A stretch of 64,000 bases of DNA. Origin: Coriobacteriales bacterium OH1046 (GTDB lineage Bacteria; Actinomycetota; Coriobacteriia; Coriobacteriales; Atopobiaceae). The stretch's first letter is position 1. Each line of letters opens with the position of its first letter. Positions 16,456 to 25,324 of this stretch are shown here, piece after piece. The DNA lies in NCBI GenBank assembly GCA_004010535.1, contig RQYE01000005.1, positions 62,001 to 126,000 of the forward strand, given 5' to 3'. A program made the translations under genes and the position numbers. Under the pieces are notes generated by a model, which saw only the letters and a program-made list of their open reading frames with translations, was not told the DNA's origin and did not search any database.

Positions 16456-17765
16456 CGCGCGCTCATCCCCTTCCAGAATGCGGCCGCGCACGCACGCAGC
16501 TCCGCAAAGGCACGCTCCTCGTCGATCGTGGCAAGGATATCGTCATCCAAGATGGCCCGGCCCGCCACGTACACGTCGCGTACGTTGTCGCTGTTGCCGA
16601 AGATCACCAGCTGATCGAAGATGTTATGCCGCTCGACCGGTGTGAGCTGGGCATCCTCGTAGACCACGAGATCGGCCTGCATGCCGGGGGCAAGCGTGCC
16701 CACGCCGGCCAGATGCAGGGCCTCGGCACCATACTCCGTCGCCATGCGGAAGACCACGGGGGCGGGCATGACCACGGTGTTCTCGGCCCACGCCTTGTGG
16801 ATGAGGCAGGCTGCGCGCATGACCTGGTAGAAGTCGTCGATGTAGCCATCGGTGCCGAGCGCGGGGCAAAAGCCCATCCCGAGCATGGCCGGCACAGGCG
16901 CCACGCCGCCACCCACCTCGCAGTTGCTGATGGGCAGGTGCGCGGTTTTGACACCATGGGCGAGCAGCACCTCCAGCTCCTCCGGCGTTGTCTTGACAAC
17001 CTGCGCCGCCAGCGTGCCGGGACCGAGCGCACCGGCGCTCTCGTAGATCGAGACGGGCGTGCGGCCCAGATGAGCTGCGGTCCACCTGCCCTCGTAGGCG
17101 CTCTCGGAGAGATGGAACTGCAGGATGCAGCCGCGCTCGGAGGCGAGCTCCGCCGCGTGGGCGATCATCCGCTCGGAGCAGGTGAAGGCGGTATGCGTGC
17201 AGATGGCCCCGCGCACGAGGCCGCCGCGCGCCGCGAAATGATCCACGGCCTCGGCATTCCGGAGCAGGCAGGCCGCACCGTTGGCCTCGTCCACGCGTTC
17301 CGAGCTCTCGAGCGAGACGATCGCGCGCATGCCCGCAGCCTCGATGGCCTCGCCTTGCGCGATGAGGGTATCAGGTTCGGCGAGCGGTCCCTCGAGGCAG
17401 TCGCAGAACGCCGTGATGCCCGAGCGGATCATCCCGGCCATCGATGCCTGGCTCGTGATGAGGACCTGCTGTTTGCGGATGCGATCCTCGATGGAGGGCC
17501 ACCAGTACGCGCGCAGGAACGAGTCGAAGTCCGTGACCTCCCCCAGCTGCGGGATACCGTGGGAGAGCAGGCCGTACTGGTGCTCGTGGGCGTTCACGAA
17601 GCCGGGGTGGACGATAGCGCGGCTACGATCGATGATCGTGCAACCTGCGGGAATCGCATCTGTCGGCACGACATCCGCCACGCGTGCGCCGTCGATGAGC
17701 ACGGCGGCGTCCTCGCGCACGTCATCGGCCGAGACGATGACCCACCGGGCTTTGATCGCGATCAT
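16452..17765 (-). CDS. ssnA: SsnA-type amidohydrolase (putative aminohydrolase)
   Basis: A 437-aa amidohydrolase. Metal-binding motifs include HPGFVNAHEHQ near residue 60, FHLSESAYEG and ALGTDGYIDD. The family includes guanine deaminase and chlorohydrolase-like enzymes; SsnA is the member found with xdhD, ygfM and ygfK. The start overlaps the end of the FAD-subunit gene by four bases (ATGA), and its own stop overlaps the PreA-like start. All three are therefore one translational unit. The role is presumably deamination or ring-hydrolysis of a purine intermediate. Confidence 0.87.
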   Translation of the reverse strand: MIAIKARWVIVSADDVREDAAVLIDGARVADVVPTDAIPAGCTIIDRSRAIVHPGFVNAHEHQYGLLSHGIPQLGEVTDFDSFLRAYWWPSIEDRIRKQQVLITSQASMAGMIRSGITAFCDCLEGPLAEPDTLIAQGEAIEAAGMRAIVSLESSERVDEANGAACLLRNAEAVDHFAARGGLVRGAICTHTAFTCSERMIAHAAELASERGCILQFHLSESAYEGRWTAAHLGRTPVSIYESAGALGPGTLAAQVVKTTPEELEVLLAHGVKTAHLPISNCEVGGGVAPVPAMLGMGFCPALGTDGYIDDFYQVMRAACLIHKAWAENTVVMPAPVVFRMATEYGAEALHLAGVGTLAPGMQADLVVYEDAQLTPVERHNIFDQLVIFGNSDNVRDVYVAGRAILDDDILATIDEERAFAELRACAAAFWKGMSAR

Positions 17766-18688
17766 ATGCGCCTCTTCCTCTCGAGCGTCTCCCCCGCCAT
17801 GAAGGCTGCGATACCGTCGGCTAGAAGTGCCGGAGCGACACGTGATTTGTAGCCGTAGTCGACGAGCGCGCCGGACTCCGCAGCGAGCTTCTCCGCGAGC
17901 GCCGCCTTCACGCGGTCGAGCGTCGATACGTCCGCCGAGGTCCCGCGCAGGACGGCCGAGCAGCCATCGAGCGTGCAGGGGCGCGGGAAGAGGCCGCCCA
18001 TCGAGATCGAGAGGCCCTCCACCACGCCGCCCAACAGCGTGCCGATGAGGGCGAGGTTGACGCATGCGAGGCCGATATTCTGCGTGCGCGCGAGCTTGTA
18101 GAACAGATGGCGCGAGCCTGCGCGCGGAAGCGGCACGATCAGCGAGCGCACCAGCTCGCCAGGCTCGAGGACGGTCTTCTTGGAAGCCGCATCGGGGAAG
18201 AGGCAGCTGCGCACATACATGCCCTCATGCTTGAGGCAGTGCGGGCAGTCGACGAAGAAATCGGCGAGGGGGATGGTGCGTGCGGTGGTTCTCACGGAAG
18301 CGTCCAGCACCATGAGCGCGGGGATGATATCGGATGCCGGGCAGGCATTCACCACGTTGCCGCCTATGGTTGCGCGGTTGCGGGTCTGCACGCCGCCCAC
18401 ATGCTCCATGGCATCCACCAGGAGCGGGAGCCTCTCGCGCAGGGCCCGATCGGCGCAGAGACCGGAGAGCGTGCACGCGGCGCCGATCTCGATGGCACCG
18501 CCCCGCTCCCCCACCAGATGGAGTTCCCCGATCCCGCTCACATCCACGAGGACCTTATCGGCATAGATGTTGCGGCTGCGGCCCTTGACCATGATGTCCG
18601 TGCCGCCGGCGATGACGATGCCGCCGCGCGCACGGGCGGAGGCGGCATCGGCGAGCGACGCCGCGCGCAGGTAACCGCCCGCCTTCAT
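17762..18688 (-). CDS. ygfM: FAD-binding subunit of a molybdenum hydroxylase (YgfM-like)
   Basis: A 308-aa CoxM/XdhB-type FAD-binding subunit. The two FAD-binding stretches are visible: IVIAGGTDIM near residue 25 and TRNRATIGGNVVNACPASD near 100. It passes electrons between the [2Fe-2S] subunit and FAD. It overlaps the upstream small subunit and the downstream ssnA by four bases each. Since the XdhD-like fusion lacks an FAD domain, this one subunit could serve both hydroxylases of the cluster. Confidence 0.9.
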   Translation of the reverse strand: MKAGGYLRAASLADAASARARGGIVIAGGTDIMVKGRSRNIYADKVLVDVSGIGELHLVGERGGAIEIGAACTLSGLCADRALRERLPLLVDAMEHVGGVQTRNRATIGGNVVNACPASDIIPALMVLDASVRTTARTIPLADFFVDCPHCLKHEGMYVRSCLFPDAASKKTVLEPGELVRSLIVPLPRAGSRHLFYKLARTQNIGLACVNLALIGTLLGGVVEGLSISMGGLFPRPCTLDGCSAVLRGTSADVSTLDRVKAALAEKLAAESGALVDYGYKSRVAPALLADGIAAFMAGETLERKRRI

Positions 18689-19266
18689 CGCGCATCGCCG
18701 CCCTCGGGCGCGGGCGTCGAGGTGGGCGGCGTGCGTGCGAACGGGACGCCCGCCTCGAGCCGGGCGCTTGAGCGGATAAGCCCGGCCTGCTCGTCGAGAA
18801 GGGCGCGCGCGCCGGTGCCGGCCACGCTCGCGATCGCGGCGATGGCCTGCTCGTAACCGGTGCAGCGGCAGAGGTTCCCCCGGATGGCCGTGCGTATCTC
18901 CTCTTCGGTGGGCTCGGGGTTCTCATCCAGGAGCGCCCGCGCGCTCATCACGAGACCCGGCGTGCAGAAACCGCATTGGATGGCATGGTGGTCGAGGAAG
19001 GCCTGCTGGAGCGGATCGAGGCCATCCGTCGAGAGGCCCTCGACCGTGACGACCGATGCGCCCTCGAGCGAGGCGGCGGGCACGAGGCAGGCGTTCTCGG
19101 CACGGCCGTCGACGAGCACCGTGCAGGCGCCGCAGACCCCGATGCCGCATCCTTCCTTGGTGCCGGTGAGGCCCAGACGGCCGCGCAGCACATCGATCAG
19201 GCGCTCTCCCGGCCCCACGCGCAGCGTATGCGCCGCCCCATTCACGGAGAAGGAGACCTCTATCAT
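18685..19266 (-). CDS. xdhC: [2Fe-2S] subunit of xanthine dehydrogenase-type enzyme
   Basis: A 193-aa iron-sulfur subunit. The first cluster site is GCGIGVCGACTVLVDG with a later Cys in ENACLVPA; the second is QCGFCTPGLVMS plus NLCRCTGYEQA. The length suits XdhC/CoxS with a short C-terminal extension of about 35 residues. The ATG at 19266 overlaps the large-subunit stop (ATGA) and has GGGGAGG seven bases upstream; the ATG six bases earlier is too close to that ribosome site. It is part of the three-subunit hydroxylase with the genes on both sides. Confidence 0.9.
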   Translation of the reverse strand: MIEVSFSVNGAAHTLRVGPGERLIDVLRGRLGLTGTKEGCGIGVCGACTVLVDGRAENACLVPAASLEGASVVTVEGLSTDGLDPLQQAFLDHHAIQCGFCTPGLVMSARALLDENPEPTEEEIRTAIRGNLCRCTGYEQAIAAIASVAGTGARALLDEQAGLIRSSARLEAGVPFARTPPTSTPAPEGGDAR

Positions 19267-21590
19267 ACGCATGCCTCCCCTTGGGCGAGGAGCTCGAGGA
19301 TGTACTCGGGCGTGAGAGGGATCTTGCGCACGGGCCGTTTGATCGCGTGCTTCACGGCCAAGGCGCACGCGGCGCCGATCATCTCGGTAGCGTTCTCGGC
19401 GAGGCTCTTCGCGCCATAGGCGCCCTCGGGATCATCGCACTCGTAGAGCCTGATGTTGACGAGCGGTGCATCCTTGGCGGTTGCGATCAGGTATGCATCG
19501 AGGTTGTCGTCGAAGGATCTGCCCTGCTCGAGGCGGTACTCCTCATAGAGGCCGAAGCCCATGCCCATGAGGATGCCACCGTAGATCTGCCCGCGGATGA
19601 GGGCGGGGTTGAGCGCGTGGCCCACATCGTGGTAGGCGCTCACCTCGTCCACGATGACCTCCCCGCTGTGGGTGTTCACCGAGACCTCTGCCACGCAGAC
19701 GCCGTAGGCATAGGTTTGGAAGGCCTCGCCTTGGCCGGTGGCATCGTCGTTCACGAGCGGACGCGCGCTGTACCACTGGTAGGTGGAGAGCTGACGGCCG
19801 GTGTAGCGGCGCATGGTCCAGATATCGGAGACGCGGACGCTGCGGTCGGGCCGCCCTTCGATCCAGGCGATGCTGTCGCGCACCTCGATCCGCTCATCGG
19901 GCGCGGCATCGAGCATGGCGCGGGCGGTTTCCTCGATCATGGCGCGGATGGCCTCGCCTGCCATGCGCACGGACTGCCCTCCCTGAGCGGTTCCACGCGA
20001 CGCCACGGTGAGGCCGCTGTCGGCCATGACGGTGGTATCCACGGGCTCGAGACGGATATCGGAAAGCGCGACGCCGCTCGCCTCCGAAGCGATCTGCGCA
20101 TAGACGGTGTTCAGCCCTTGGCCGAACTCCATGAGCGAGGGCCGCAGTACGAACGAGCCATCCTGCATGCCGGTCATCATGGCGCCCGAGGCATCCACGC
20201 CCTCGCCGCCGAGCGCGGCGCCGCGATAAGCGGTCACGAGTCCGATGCCGTGGCGCCAGACGCCCGCCTCGGCAGCATACGCAGCGCGCTTCTCCTCGTA
20301 GCGGGTATCGCGCAGGATGTCCTCCATCATGTCCACGAGCAGGGTCTCGTGCACGAGCTGCTGGCCTGTGGCGGTGATGGAACCGCGACGCAGAAGGTTT
20401 TTCCGCTTGAGTTCGACAACCGAGATGCCCAGTTCGTCGGCAAGCTCGTCGATGGCCATCTCATTCGCGAAGATAACCTGCGGCGAGCTGTAGCCTCGGA
20501 AGGCACCGGGCACCGTGTTGTTGGTGTAGACCGCGTAGGTGTCGGTGCTAATGTTCGCGATGTCGTAGGGGCCGGCCGAATGAACGCGCGCCCGGATGTT
20601 CATCCACGGAGCCTGGTTGTTGTAGGCACCCGCATTCTCGACCTGCGAGGCCTGATAGGCGCAGATCTTGCCATCCGCTGTCGCGCCGATGCGGACCGTG
20701 GTGGTGAAGGGATGGCGCTTGGTGCTCTCGAGGATGGAGTCCTCGCGTGCGTAGGTCATCTTGACGGGGCGCCCCGTCGCAGACATGGCTACGGCCGCAC
20801 GGCCGCACATGAGTCCCACGAGCTCGAGTTTGCTTCCGAAGGAACCTCCCACGGTAGTGGATACCGCACGTACGCGGCTCATCGGGATCTGGAGGGCATC
20901 CGCCACGAAATCTTGCGGGGTATGGCCCTGCTGCGACGATGCGCGGATAAGCACGCCGTCGGCGCCCTCGGGTGAGACGAGCACGCTCTCGGGCTCGAGA
21001 TAGGCATGCTCCACATAGGGAGTATCGTAGGTGCGTTCCACGATCAGATCGGCCTGCGCGAAACCGGCGGCGAGATCGCCCTTGCGCAGCGGTTTGTAGG
21101 ATGCCGGGAAGATGTTGCCCGGACGCTCGGGGTCGGGCACGCCGTCCTCGCCGAGCGCAACGCCCTCCGCGCGCACCTGGGGCGCACCCGGCGATAAGGC
21201 ATCCGCCACGGTGAACACGGCTGGGAGCTTGGTGTATCCCACGCGCACGGCTGCGATGCCCTCTTCCAGCGCCTCGGGCGTCTCGGCTGCGACCACGGCG
21301 AGCACATCCCCCCGGTAGCGCGGATGGGAGGTGCAGTAGAACCAGTCGTAGCGCGATTGGGGCTTGGGGAAGTCCTTCTCGATGAGCACGGCGACCACCC
21401 CCGGAACCGAACGCGCCGGAGTGGGATCGACCTCGACGATGGCGTGGGGTTGCCTGCTATGGACACAGCCCGCATACAGCATGCCGGGCAGCGACATGTC
21501 ATCGGTATAGAGCGCCCGGCCGGTGACCTTGTCGTAGCCGTCGACGCGCGGCGTCGGGCTCCCGACCACGTGGAATGAGTCCTGCTGCAT
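19263..21590 (-). CDS. xdhA: Molybdopterin-binding subunit of xanthine dehydrogenase-type enzyme
   Basis: A 775-aa large subunit of the aldehyde/xanthine dehydrogenase family. It begins GSPTPRVDGYDKVTGRALYT, the normal start of the family. The Mo-site motifs include VGGSFGSK, GAFRGYSSPQ and, near the end, GAYGAKSLAE, which places the catalytic Glu region after it. No iron-sulfur or FAD domain is fused, so it needs the two downstream subunits. The start at 21590 has GGAGAGG upstream; an ATG at 21665 would add 25 residues with no family similarity and a weaker site. It is the first gene of the six-gene overlapping minus-strand operon. Confidence 0.88.
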   Translation of the reverse strand: MQQDSFHVVGSPTPRVDGYDKVTGRALYTDDMSLPGMLYAGCVHSRQPHAIVEVDPTPARSVPGVVAVLIEKDFPKPQSRYDWFYCTSHPRYRGDVLAVVAAETPEALEEGIAAVRVGYTKLPAVFTVADALSPGAPQVRAEGVALGEDGVPDPERPGNIFPASYKPLRKGDLAAGFAQADLIVERTYDTPYVEHAYLEPESVLVSPEGADGVLIRASSQQGHTPQDFVADALQIPMSRVRAVSTTVGGSFGSKLELVGLMCGRAAVAMSATGRPVKMTYAREDSILESTKRHPFTTTVRIGATADGKICAYQASQVENAGAYNNQAPWMNIRARVHSAGPYDIANISTDTYAVYTNNTVPGAFRGYSSPQVIFANEMAIDELADELGISVVELKRKNLLRRGSITATGQQLVHETLLVDMMEDILRDTRYEEKRAAYAAEAGVWRHGIGLVTAYRGAALGGEGVDASGAMMTGMQDGSFVLRPSLMEFGQGLNTVYAQIASEASGVALSDIRLEPVDTTVMADSGLTVASRGTAQGGQSVRMAGEAIRAMIEETARAMLDAAPDERIEVRDSIAWIEGRPDRSVRVSDIWTMRRYTGRQLSTYQWYSARPLVNDDATGQGEAFQTYAYGVCVAEVSVNTHSGEVIVDEVSAYHDVGHALNPALIRGQIYGGILMGMGFGLYEEYRLEQGRSFDDNLDAYLIATAKDAPLVNIRLYECDDPEGAYGAKSLAENATEMIGAACALAVKHAIKRPVRKIPLTPEYILELLAQGEACV

Positions 21591-21773
21591 GCCCCGCCTC
21601 TCCCCAGAACGGATTGGCACCGCATCGCCCTCTGGCCCGCACGCGGCGTCAGCGCTGGAATTCATGCAGTGGCTGCTCCCATTCTAGCGTACGGGCCAGA
21701 GGCGCGAGCGCCAAAGCGCGAACGGCAGATGGCGCTACAATAGGTACCGGTGGACCGCGTGCAGGGAGGGCCT

Positions 21774-22451
21774 ATGCGCATCGCCCATATCTACCATAGC
21801 GGCATGCTCGTCGAACTGGACGGGGCGGTGCTCGTCTTCGATTGGTACTGCGGAGAGCTCCCCGCATTCGACCACGGCAAGCTGGTCATCTGCTTCGTCT
21901 CGCACGACCATCGCGATCACTATGGGCCCCGCATCTGGGGGCTCGCGGAGAGCTGCCCGAACATCCACTATGTGCTTGATGATGCGCTGCGCGCCCAGAG
22001 GCGCCTGCACGATGGGCTGGATATCCGCATCGTGACCCACGGGGACGATCTCGAGCTCGGGGGAGCGCGCATGCGGGCCATCGAGTCCAACGACGCCGGC
22101 GTGGCATTCCTCGTGGAGGCCGAGGGCAGGACCATCTACCATTCCGGCGATCTCAACGTATGGTGGTGGGACCGCGCGCTCGAGGCGAACGAGGCGAGCG
22201 ACGCGTTCTTCCGCCGCGCGGTCGCGGGTCTCGGCGTGCATGACGTTGACGCAGCGTTTCTGCCGCTCGATCCGCGGCTTCGAGATCCCACGCGCGGGGT
22301 GGTCGCCTTCATGGAGGAAGTGGGGGCCGAGCTCGTGATACCCATGCACTACGGAGACGAGCAGGAGAAGGCGATGGCCCATCTCGACGCAGCGGCGCTC
22401 GCACCGTACCGCGACCGGATCTGCTTCGACGACGTGATCGAAGTACGCTGA
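21774..22451 (+). CDS. MBL-fold metallo-hydrolase
   Basis: A 225-aa protein of the metallo-beta-lactamase superfamily, UlaG/RNase Z-like group. The metal motif is SHDHRDHYG at about residues 43-51; a further Asp is in YHSGDLNVWWW and a terminal His in IPMHYGDE. The start at 21774 has GGAGGG upstream, and TACAAT at 21736-21741 may be the -10 box. It is divergent from the xanthine dehydrogenase operon. Many proteins of this group have unknown substrates; a link to the neighbouring pathway is not shown by the sequence. Confidence 0.85.
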   Translation: MRIAHIYHSGMLVELDGAVLVFDWYCGELPAFDHGKLVICFVSHDHRDHYGPRIWGLAESCPNIHYVLDDALRAQRRLHDGLDIRIVTHGDDLELGGARMRAIESNDAGVAFLVEAEGRTIYHSGDLNVWWWDRALEANEASDAFFRRAVAGLGVHDVDAAFLPLDPRLRDPTRGVVAFMEEVGAELVIPMHYGDEQEKAMAHLDAAALAPYRDRICFDDVIEVR

Positions 22452-22611
22452 GGGTTCCGTGCCCGTAGAGGACGCTCGCGGTGCGAAGAGATCTTGACCA
22501 AGACTTCCGAACACCGCCTCGCTCAGATCGCACGAGGCCGGAAACACGCCCTGCCCGAACTCAGACAGCTCTCGGCCGTTTCCCGTGTCACGTGAAATCG
22601 CCCGCATGGCG

Positions 22612-22735
22612 GAATATCCCGCTTTTCCGCCGTTTTTCGGCATCGGGGAAGGCGGGGTCCCATACGCATGCCCATCTGCCTGCTCGTATGCCGGCGCCCT
22701 TCGCGCCCCATGGCGGATCGGCACCCCGGATCGGC
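22612..22735. repeat. Left arm of a perfect 124-bp inverted repeat
   Basis: This 124-bp stretch is the exact reverse complement of 23696-23819. It starts with GAATATCCCGC and ends with CCCCGGATCGGC, and contains internal palindromic pieces (CATACG with CGTATG). The two arms enclose 960 bp carrying the endonuclease-like gene. The reading frame of that gene runs into this arm from the right but has no recognisable protein similarity inside it. Identity over 124 bases implies a recent event, gene conversion, or a sequence kept by recombination. Confidence 0.9.
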
Positions 22736-23620
22736 GGGAGGGCGCATATCCTGCTTGACAATCTCTCGCGGCCGCTGCACGTCCTCGTACGGAGTAAAGA
22801 CCACGTCACCATATCCGAAGGTTTCCACCCGCATCTGTGGAACGGCAATGTCGGAAGGCGCGCATTCATCAATCTCGGGCACGATGTGTATCTCAGCATG
22901 CCGTCGTTCGTGTTTCTCCAGATGGCTGTTTCGCTTACCAAGGTCGAGCTCGTTATGCTCGGAATGATGCTCTGCGGATATTACTCCCCGGGACCTGCCT
23001 TTGGCAGATCGGCGCGGAAAGGCAACCTCGATACACCTCTTAGAGATCTGCACGCTCCGATGGTGCGCAGCGCGCAGGCTTTCGAACTCGAACCCCTATG
23101 CACCGAAAGCATCTTGAAGACGTTCCTCGAGGGTCACCCCGGCGTGCGCGGACTCAAAGCTGCGAAAGCCGCTCTCCCTTGGGTAAGGAACACCTCTGCT
23201 TCGCATATGGAAACAGCACTTTATCTGCTGCTTTGCCTGCCAGTGCATATGGGAGGATATGGGCTTCCAAAACCGTATCTCAACCCTTTGGTCCGCATTG
23301 AGCAGGCAAGCGGGGATATCACGTGCTATCCCGACCTGTATTGGCCCGGATCCTCAATCGATGTGGAATACAACAGCGACTGGGCGCATTGCGGCGTGAG
23401 CGCGCATTATCTTGATTCGCGCCGCCTGACGGCTATCGTCTGCAACGATATAGACTACCTGTCGATTTCGACGGGGCAGCTCAAGAATGCACAGGATATG
23501 GACAACGCCGCGCGCGGTCTTGCAAGAAAACTCAAGCATCGCATACGCTACACCGACGAGGAATGGCAGCGCAAGAGGACGCGGCTGCGCGGTGTCGTGC
23601 TTCCCCCGGTTGACCTGTAG
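22688..23620 (+). CDS. Endonuclease-like protein (DUF559/Vsr-like fold), N-terminus probably lost to repeat
   Basis: The frame is open from 22481 to 23620; I list it from the ATG at 22688. Recognisable protein begins at about 22740 (LLDNLSRPLHVLV). The centre has FLQMAVSLTKVELVMLG and SHMETALYLLLCLP. The C-terminal part has YPDLYWPGSSIDVEYNSD, a later His, then DSRRL, resembling the D-x(n)-E-x-S/K-type nuclease core of DUF559/Vsr proteins. From memory this resembles a multi-copy coriobacterial protein family whose members have about 40-60 further N-terminal residues; here that part is replaced by the 124-bp repeat arm. No good ribosome site precedes the ATG, so it may be a decaying gene. Confidence 0.5.
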   Translation: MPAPFAPHGGSAPRIGGRAHILLDNLSRPLHVLVRSKDHVTISEGFHPHLWNGNVGRRAFINLGHDVYLSMPSFVFLQMAVSLTKVELVMLGMMLCGYYSPGPAFGRSARKGNLDTPLRDLHAPMVRSAQAFELEPLCTESILKTFLEGHPGVRGLKAAKAALPWVRNTSASHMETALYLLLCLPVHMGGYGLPKPYLNPLVRIEQASGDITCYPDLYWPGSSIDVEYNSDWAHCGVSAHYLDSRRLTAIVCNDIDYLSISTGQLKNAQDMDNAARGLARKLKHRIRYTDEEWQRKRTRLRGVVLPPVDL

Positions 23621-23654
23621 CCCGGCACATGAGGGCATCTCGTCGGAGCTGTTG

Positions 23655-24068
23655 TCACGTGAAAACACCAGAATGGCGAAAAATCGCGGGTTTCGGCCGA
23701 TCCGGGGTGCCGATCCGCCATGGGGCGCGAAGGGCGCCGGCATACGAGCAGGCAGATGGGCATGCGTATGGGACCCCGCCTTCCCCGATGCCGAAAAACG
23801 GCGGAAAAGCGGGATATTCGCATTCGAACGCGTCGCTGTAACCGAAATGCATGAACAGGGACAGCTCGCGATTGTCCTTCGAGGGGACGTATCCTATCTT
23901 GACACCCTCGAAGTACATCGCGACGGCACGGCAGTCGTGCGGGTTATCGGGCTCGGGAACCAAAGTGACCCCAGTGCCGATCTTGAGCTTATCGAAGACC
24001 TTATACCCCTCATGATGCGAGAAACCGGCAATGTGAAAACCCATAAGCTGACGCGAAGGCTCGAACAT
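23655..24068 (-). CDS. HIRAN domain protein, C-terminus replaced by repeat sequence
   Basis: A 137-aa reading frame with GGAAAGGAG upstream of its ATG. Residues about 8-83 match a HIRAN domain, a fold that binds DNA ends and occurs in helicases and phage-related proteins: GFHIAGFSHHEG, LVPEPDNPHDCRAVAMYF and KIGYVPSKDNREL. At residue 84 the frame enters the right 124-bp repeat arm (23819 downward), and the rest is simply translated repeat. So the native C-terminus has probably been lost. The remaining domain looks intact and could still be made. It is divergent from a lipoprotein gene. Confidence 0.7.
   Translation of the reverse strand: MFEPSRQLMGFHIAGFSHHEGYKVFDKLKIGTGVTLVPEPDNPHDCRAVAMYFEGVKIGYVPSKDNRELSLFMHFGYSDAFECEYPAFPPFFGIGEGGVPYACPSACSYAGALRAPWRIGTPDRPKPAIFRHSGVFT
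23696..23819. repeat. Right arm of a perfect 124-bp inverted repeat
   Basis: This is the exact reverse complement of 22612-22735. Just inside it (from about 23655) lies CACGTGAAAACACCAGAATG, and just outside the left arm lies the similar CACGTGAAATCGCCCGCATG, so a second, diverged direct repeat accompanies the inverted pair. The arm interrupts the HIRAN gene. Recombination between the arms would flip the 960-bp centre. Confidence 0.9.
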
Positions 24069-24226
24069 GGCGCACTCCTTTCCACCTAACCGCCTGACAT
24101 CCTAACGATAACGGGAGCACCGGACAAAAATACGCGTGTGGAACGGGGCGAATGCTCAGCGACAAAGCCGCCCGCCCGCTCGTATATGAAGTAGCAGAGA
24201 ATGAGCCTGACGGCAGAGGGGGACCC

Positions 24227-25324
24227 ATGAAACATCCGCTCCGTATCTTCTCGCTGAGCTGCCTTGTGCTCGCACTTACATCCTGTACATCCGGCACCAG
24301 CCAAAAACCCGCTTCCAACCCCATGCGCATGGACGGTGGGGATCCGCAGGAAATCGAGCTCGTGGCATCAGATCGAAATCCCGTCTCCGACAATGCGGTA
24401 TGGTGCGGCAGCTTCCAGATCTGTTGGGATATGGCAGTCGAGACGATCGGTGCGGGCTCGCAGCTCACCCCGCTTGAACCCAACGCGCTTGCAGACGAAC
24501 TCAACTCCTCGGGCTTCTCGCCAGAATCTCTCGGCGATGAGCACTACTACGCATATGCGGGACCGGCTACCCAATCGGCAAGGCTTCGGATTGCGCAGGG
24601 CATCGAACGGAGATTCCATCAGGAGAGCGACATCCTCGACAAGCTGACCTGGTACGATGATGCGGATCTTGATGCGGGGATGCTCTTCTACACCATGCTC
24701 TACCGCGAGTTCTCCTATGAGGAGCCCTTCGAGTATCTCGAACCTGCTGGCTTCGGCAGCGTGGAGGGCGGCAACCAGTCAAGCGGCGTTCTCTACTTCG
24801 GCGCGAAAGCCGGAGATGCGGCGCTCGATCAGGTCGTGCCCCTGTATTACGAGGATGGCGAGCACTTCGCCGCCATCATCTACACGCCCGATGGGGATGC
24901 GCTCGTGCTCGTGCGGTCGCCCGAGGGCGCAACCTTCCACGAGATGTGGGAGAACGCCTTCGCCCGCGAACGCGACTACAGCCCGCTCGAGGTGGATTCG
25001 TTTGCATGCCCCTGCCTCGATCTCGATATCGTTCGAGAATTCGAGCAGCTCGAAGGCGTCACGCTCGTCGCAGCGGATGGCAGCGCATGGCCCGTGGCCG
25101 ACGCCATCCAGACCGTGCGGTTCTCGCTCGACGCGCAGGGCGGCGTGGTTAAGAGCGAAGCCGGGCAGGTCAACACCTCAGAGAGGCCGGACGAGGATCC
25201 TCTCCACGTCGACCTGATCTTCGAGGATAGCTTCGCCCTCTTCCTCATCGATTCGAAGTCGGGTTGCTTCGAGCCCTATCTCGGCGTGCTCGTGGATGAT
25301 GTCACAGCCTATCAAGCCGGCTGA
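24227..25324 (+). CDS. Putative lipoprotein of unknown function
   Basis: A 365-aa protein. The N-terminus is a lipoprotein signal: charged start, hydrophobic stretch, then LVLALTSC with the lipobox Cys at about residue 20. After a short linker comes a conserved-looking domain beginning NAVWCGSFQICWDM and extending to the end. No catalytic motif was recognised. GAGGGGG precedes the ATG at 24227; a longer frame from 24152 lacks a comparable site. It is probably anchored to the outer face of the membrane. I do not know its function; a distant protease-inhibitor-like fold is conceivable but not supported. Confidence 0.65.
   Translation: MKHPLRIFSLSCLVLALTSCTSGTSQKPASNPMRMDGGDPQEIELVASDRNPVSDNAVWCGSFQICWDMAVETIGAGSQLTPLEPNALADELNSSGFSPESLGDEHYYAYAGPATQSARLRIAQGIERRFHQESDILDKLTWYDDADLDAGMLFYTMLYREFSYEEPFEYLEPAGFGSVEGGNQSSGVLYFGAKAGDAALDQVVPLYYEDGEHFAAIIYTPDGDALVLVRSPEGATFHEMWENAFARERDYSPLEVDSFACPCLDLDIVREFEQLEGVTLVAADGSAWPVADAIQTVRFSLDAQGGVVKSEAGQVNTSERPDEDPLHVDLIFEDSFALFLIDSKSGCFEPYLGVLVDDVTAYQAG

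Noticed and set aside
22523-23053. Minus-strand frame through the left repeat arm as continuation of the HIRAN gene
   Set aside because: No HIRAN or other similarity in the translation; it is a chance frame through the repeat.
24227-25324. Serpin-like protease inhibitor
   Set aside because: Some strand patterns near the C-terminus are suggestive, but no serpin signature or reactive loop could be identified.
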